Source of the DNA: Apostichopus japonicus
Taxonomy: Eukaryota; Echinodermata; Holothuroidea; Aspidochirotida; Stichopodidae
Reading direction: 5' to 3'
DNA length: 64,000 bases
Assembly (NCBI RefSeq): GCF_037975245.1
Contig: NC_092565.1
Span: 14,167,499 to 14,231,498 of the forward strand
Of the stretch, positions 58,924 through 64,000 are shown in pieces. Below the pieces are notes generated by a model. That model searched no databases. It was given only the letters and a program-made list of their open reading frames with translations, and was not told the DNA's origin. Numbering within the stretch: position 1 is the stretch's first letter; each line of letters starts with the position of its first letter. The translations under genes were made by a program, and so were the position numbers.

Positions 58924-60399
58924 GCATAATTTAGTACAAACTCAATTGTTTAAGTGTAAAAAGTTGGAAATTGGAAAAGGAAAATTTGGTCAACAGAGGT
59001 CAAAAGTCTTTAACATCTTGAAAATTGAAAACATTAAAGGGTTGATCATCTGCAGTTACTTTGCTCTGCCTTTCAAATTACTCTTTTAAATTTAAATGTG
59101 GGACCCATGGGGAATGTAGCAACCCAGCCTGTGCACACCTTAAAAACTTAACCTTTGGCCAGTTCAACCAACCAATTCCTTTGTGGGCCACTTTTGGTTG
59201 TGGTCACTGACTTGTTTTTATGCAATGTGTGACTTAAGAAAGAAAAGGTTGAAAATGCGCGCTATAATACCACTGCCATAACAGTTTACCGGCCTCAGGC
59301 ATTTTAATAGGCTCTTGGGCAGTAGATCCCGGGAAATTTGAGCTGTGGAAGAGAGTTTTCCGTGCTCCGTTCCCTTTGCTATAGGTTTGGCGAATTGATT
59401 ACGTAACACACAAGCAAATGTTCTAGACTAATCACCTTGACAGGTGCAAAAGTGGGCAGTGGCGAAAAATGAAGGGCAGTCTTACCAAAGGGCGGATTTT
59501 CAAATGTAATGTTATTCATGAATGGAAATCATCTCGCTTCTAAAATCTCCCCAAAAATAGTGAGCACTTCTAAAAGGTAATGTCTATTGTTGACATTTAC
59601 CGTGGTCTATAGATATCACAGCAATAGGTTAGCCAAGTAACTGGCATTGAAATCAAGAGACTGTGTTGAAAGGTGTATAGAGGAATGCTATATAGCATGT
59701 AGGCTAATAGAATTGAGTGAATTTTACTGTGTCACTTAGCTTGTTAACCTTTCTATCCAGCTATGGGTCACATCTTGAACTCTATTACCAAAGGCACTGA
59801 AAATTTAATTATTTTCATGCTGCCTGCAATATCCCTTTTGACCCCTGTCGCTGAGTTTCAACTTCTTCTGTTTTTTTTGGTTTTTTGTGAGAAGTTTTTT
59901 TTGTGAGTCTTCTTTTGTCATGATTATAGGGTATATTGCAAGAAGTATTCACTGGGAGAGAAGCCTCCTGAAGCTTAAACCAGAGTACTCTGTTTATATG
60001 TTTGTGTATGTAAGGAAATAGATTGTTTATCATAAACATGTAAAACATCATATTCAAATGATTCAGATCTCATTGAAGTTAGGTGGGACTTGAAGCCTCT
60101 CAGTAGAGTCCATGTGATAAGTTTTTTTTAGATGGATAATTCCGACAAAAACTCCAAACTTTCTTAATGCTCATCATATTAAAGAACCAATTTGTACTTT
60201 TCAAGAGGGCTTAGCATACTACAAGATAAACTAGTAGTACACAGGATAGACTGTGTATTAAAGTTATATACCTGCTGACTGTTTCTGGGGATCTGTTAAA
60301 GGATGCTTGTAAGCAGAATTTTAGTCTTGATATATATGTCAAAGTCCAAGAAAATAAAAAATTTAGTCCTAGTTATCTATCTATCTGTTCTGGTGGTCA
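58924..60399. other. No gene seen
   Basis: Anonymous AT-rich DNA with scattered T-runs; no protein-like frame. Confidence 0.35.
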
Positions 60400-60671
60400 C
60401 AGGCGCGAAGCGAGGAATTTGCCATGGGAGGCGCAAAGCCTGTAGGCAAACTATCTAAGCATAGCGCCACCATGGGTTGGCGCGAAGCGTATAAGAAAAT
60501 TTGGCCGAAAATGCCTCCCAGATCGCTGGAAATGGCACTTCCCAGGCTTAGTAAATTGCATCTACGCATTTTCTATTTTGAAATTACTAGCGATATCTTA
60601 AAAAATACAAATAATATGCTCAAGGGGGGGTGGGGGCGGTCGCCCCTTCGTCCCCCCTGGCTACGCGCCTG
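60400..60671. mobile_element. Probable hAT-like MITE (272 bp) carrying the CTATCTAAGC module
   Basis: Left end CAGGCGCGAAGCGAGG, right end reversed CAGGCGCGTAGCCAGG. The flanks GGTGGTCA and GGTCATCA agree at 6 of 8 positions, a plausible decayed duplication. The interior repeats CTATCTAAGC, GCGCCACCATGGGTTGGCGC and TCCCAGATCGCTGGAAATGG as in the 33.5-, 40.8- and 41.4-kb copies, linking that module to hAT-type ends. Confidence 0.7.
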
Positions 60672-62605
60672 GGTCATCAATTCAGCTTTAGAATATGCCG
60701 ATCATCTTTGGAATGCTCCTTTAAGTCTCAAGTTGATGCTGATGCTTGGTTCATCAGTGTAGCCCTACTGTACATGTTAATGCAGGAAAGGTAAAAACTT
60801 TAAAAAAAAAATTAAATTGCAGTTTTACATTAAATAATTTCTCATGTTACATGTAGCAAAGAATCACTGAGTCATTTGTCTTTCTGGCTCACTTTTATTA
60901 TCTTACAGTTAACAAGGTATTTAATATTTTCAATATTTTCCAATACTGACCAATTTGTTTCATGTACACAACATTTGTATCATAGTCAAATGCAAGCAAA
61001 GATGAAAACTTGCAAAGGATTTGACTTGAACTTTTTTTGTCATGATGAACTGCATTGCAATAGGCTAATTTCTTGAAAAATCTTGAGATTGAAGTAAACA
61101 ATTTTTGAGGTGAGGGGAGGGGTTGGGTTGGGTGGGGTTGCAGAGGATAATGGTTGATTTGCAACTTGTTGAGCCAAAGGTTTCTGTAAAGAAAACTATT
61201 TAACATTCAAGTTTATCCCTCCGTAGGTCATCTTACCTTCGCTCCTAACTGCTAGAGAGCAAATAACACTGTTGCTAAGATACAGTTTGAAGCTTGCAAG
61301 TTGCAAGCACCTTCTTGTTTCATTTAGTTGGATTGCTGAGAGAAATACAGTATTGTGTGAATGTGCATCAAATATTGGGCTTCTCAATAAGGCTTCTCTG
61401 AGGGGTATAGGTTCCTACTCACAAGTTTGTGAGATCCTTCTTAATATTTTCCATATCATTGGGGGGGGGGCACGGGTGGGTTGGGGAGAATGACTGATGG
61501 TCATGAGGTTTGACTGATTAAGTTGTCCTGCTTGACCCTGTAGCATATAGTTACACCATGGAAGCAGTGAGTATGTGAATTTCATGAAGGGCTGATCCAA
61601 ATACGAGTCAGGCCAAACTTTTTTCAGGATTGGAGCAGATGAAAAGATGCTTGGTAGGAAGTTGCCGTTACAGTACTTCAGATTGGTAGATATTTGTAAG
61701 GAAGAGGGATGTGAAATGCAAGTTTGTCAATGGGAGTACAGTGCTAAAGGCCACGAAGTGATTCCAAACTTTGTAAGATAGCTAAAGCATATTAGATTAA
61801 ATAAATCGAGGGACAGGAAATTGTGTCTTCATTTGTAAATGTCCAAACCAAACACATTGTTGGGTATGGGTCTTCAGTAAACGAGTTCTTTAAGAGATGT
61901 AGCTCATGAATGGCAAATTTGGGATGGTCGTCCAAGATTACAAAATTTCTCTTCAGACAGCCAATATCAGCTAGGTTTGGAAGTTGTCCGTTGCACGACT
62001 ACTGGCACTGATGTACTATAATTCACCAACCTACAGAATGCTACCTCAAGTGTACATATTGGTCATTCTTGGTTAATTTGCTACACTGGAGAACCAGATT
62101 TGTTGTTCAGACAGCCAAAAACATGGTTGGATGGAAAACCCTGAAAAAAAATTAAAGTTTTGTCTTATAGCTTTGTGAGATTGTACTGTGTATGTTAAAT
62201 TGTTCTGATATCATATGTGGCATCATATAGGGATAGGAATGTTTAGGATATAGGATGTTTTTGGATACAAGCTTGTTAGGAGGATGTTGAACCTGTTTGT
62301 GTTGCAGCCTGAAGTGCCCTTTGTACCCTTTCTGCCTTGACCTCACCCCTTGTTACAGCTCATCAAACCCCTGTGACATTCTTCATTATTTCATATATAT
62401 CCGACATGGGAACCCCTACAGTAAGTGCACCCCACTAAGGAGAGAGAGTTTTATGGACTTATTCCATACCGAAGGAATTTAATTACAGGGAACAAATTGG
62501 ATTTAATTCTTCTGCAAGAAAAGTGTCATTTTGGGTTTGGGATTATGTTTATATCCGGGTCTTGTCCAGCTACAGGATTGTAGCCTGTGCAGGTTGTTGA
62601 ATCGA
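60672..62605. other. No gene seen
   Basis: Contains a G10 run near 61461 and two CTTCAGACAGCCAA/TTCAGACAGCCAAA phrases (61954, 62108) that recur as diverged copies at 63549 and 63853. No exon recognised. Confidence 0.35.
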
Positions 62606-62930
62606 TGTGTCACAACCTGTGTGTGGGCAAAGAAAGACGTGTCACAGTGGTGTGTGAGGAAACAAAGACATGTCACAACAGACTGCGTGCAAACAAAGAC
62701 GTGTCACAACGGGTATGTGAGCAAACACAGACATGTCACAACGGGTTTGCGAACAAACATAGCCGTGTCACAACGGGCATGTGAGCAAACACAGACATGT
62801 CACAATGGGTGTGTGAGCAAACAGACTTGTCACAAGGGGTGTGTGAGCAAACATAGACATGTCACAATGGGTGTGCGAGCAAACAAAGCCGTGTCACAAC
62901 GGGTGTGCGAGCAAAAAAAGACAAAAGGGA
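62606..62930. repeat. 32-bp minisatellite, about ten copies
   Basis: Units of TGTCACAACGGGTGTGTGAGCAAACA-type start near 62608, 62640, 62671, 62702, 62734, 62766, 62798, 62828, 62860 and 62892 (30-32 bp apart), alternating GACATGTCAC and GCCGTGTCAC versions. The 146-codon frame through it (62531-62971) is kept open by the repeat and is not taken as a gene. Confidence 0.88.
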
Positions 62931-64000
62931 AAGAGATTCAGGGGCGATATTTTAAGTTGTTGACTTCATGATTTATTGAAGTTTCCTGGCTGATTGGCAA
63001 GCTACTTACACTATGAACTACTACATGTTAGTATTTATACACAACTCTAAAGCTAAAACTGCAAAACTATGTAATGCAACCAATTACATATTGCTATGGA
63101 CTAGTACTAATACTGTTACCAGTGCTACTACTACTACTGACTTGCAAGAGATAAAATTGAACAAACTTAAATACCTTGGTTAGGACCAAACATGGGCCAG
63201 TCAAGGTTTCTGTTGTAGAGAATTACTCTGGAGGTCAAAATGTAATTGCACTACTGGGACTTAAAAGTTGGGAAAGTATATTATTTATGATGCATTATAT
63301 TTAGGTTATTAAGTACAAAGTTTTAATAACCTTTCTGGGAAGTGTGATGCAGGATGACTTCCTAGCCAAGAGATTTTAAAAGACCTCAGGTAAGGTGATG
63401 GGATAGATCTCTCTAAAATAAGCTCTGTTATACTTGCAAGAGGTTTAAAAGGAATGTTAATTATATACTTGTGTCTACATGTAGATATATGTGATGCCTT
63501 GACTTGCCAGCAAAGTTTTACTGGTCGTCTGAGAGGACCAAATTCCTGTTCAGGCAACCAAAATCAGCTTTGGAGGTTGTCTGGTGAACAACTAGTTGTT
63601 GATATCAAATTCAGATTGCATTGCAGGTGAATGATAAATTGGTATCACCCTCCATTACTTTAGAGATACTGAAGTAAAGCAAACATATAGTACTGGTAGG
63701 ACAACAGTATGATCCACCTGGATGGGAATTAAACTTGCCAAAAGCTGGTGTTCCATTCATCAAACCAACATATCGCTCCTACAGGGTACATATTGATCAA
63801 ATTCATTCTTTGTTATATTTTTAGTACATTTTTTCGGACATCCAAATATGCTCTTCAGACAACCAGAAAATCCTGGTTGGCCACGGTTACAACTAGTAAA
63901 AGAATCCTTAAAGATCGGCCCTGATTCATCATGATAGCCTAAGAAGGACAGTTTGTTTGAACTTCAACACTTGACATGTATATTGTTTCACTGTCACAAC
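62931..64000. other. No gene seen to the window edge
   Basis: Anonymous AT-rich DNA with the two diverged TTCAGGCAACCAAAATCAGC / TTCAGACAACCAGAAAATCC phrases noted above. No exon or firm repeat boundary. Confidence 0.35.

Noticed and set aside
62307-62337. Possible exon after TGTTGCAG at 62306
   Set aside because: The frame closest to protein-like (PEVPFVPFLP) meets TGA after ten codons and no matching donor was seen.
62605-62930. Possible CRISPR-like array because of regular 32-bp units
   Set aside because: Units are contiguous tandem copies without unique spacers, in a metazoan genome.
62531-62971. 146-codon frame with repeated CHNGCVSKHRHVT-like phrases, looking like a zinc-binding repeat protein
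   Set aside because: It is a readout of a 32-bp minisatellite; the unit is not a multiple of three so the phrases shift frame, and there is no start or splice context.

Overview
The window is metazoan nuclear DNA. It is AT-rich, intron-containing and full of microsatellites and small transposons, with very little protein-coding sequence. The two recognisable host genes are animal housekeeping families, and the repeat types (hAT-like MITEs, a Penelope-like retroelement, dense (TA)n arrays) suggest a marine invertebrate, possibly a deuterostome such as an echinoderm. That placement is inference; nothing in the window fixes the species.

Layout. 1-21 kb: repeat-rich DNA with no convincing host gene. 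It holds a tandem array split by a MITE (480-1465), two copies of a hAT-like MITE (5511-5869, 14361-14730), the 3' part of a Penelope-like element with a GIY-YIG endonuclease and a hammerhead-like fold (about 9541-10190, minus strand), a tRNA-like SINE head (about 17790), a 176-bp tandem repeat (20128-20622) and a further hAT-like MITE (20790-21093). 21.2-28.8 kb: RNF145-type membrane RING E3 ligase gene on the plus strand (coding exons 22661-22871 and 23974-25694, 643 aa). 28.9-31.5 kb: intergenic, with a 40-bp-arm inverted repeat that carries a hammerhead-like core. 31.5-39.8 kb: GLRX3/PICOT (monothiol glutaredoxin 3) on the minus strand, all nine coding exons resolved (327 aa). It is convergent with RNF145, and its introns carry two hAT-like insertions. 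40-45.5 kb: intergenic repeats, including the third copy of the MITE family, a U2-like pseudogene and a MITE with GGTGACC termini. 45.7 kb to at least 55 kb: an unrecognised plus-strand gene (first coding exon 45701-46331, second 54794-54952) whose first intron holds a seven-copy, 217-bp tandem array. 55-64 kb: probably further intron of that gene or intergenic DNA, with repeats and no firm exon.

The host genes show no functional cluster: RNF145 belongs to ER-membrane sterol and ubiquitin biology, GLRX3 to cytosolic Fe-S trafficking, and the third gene is unknown. The most informative new observations concern mobile DNA. Six hAT-like MITEs have exact 8-bp target-site duplications read directly from the sequence. 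One of them landed on the splice donor of GLRX3 exon 8. Two hammerhead-like ribozyme cores are also visible.
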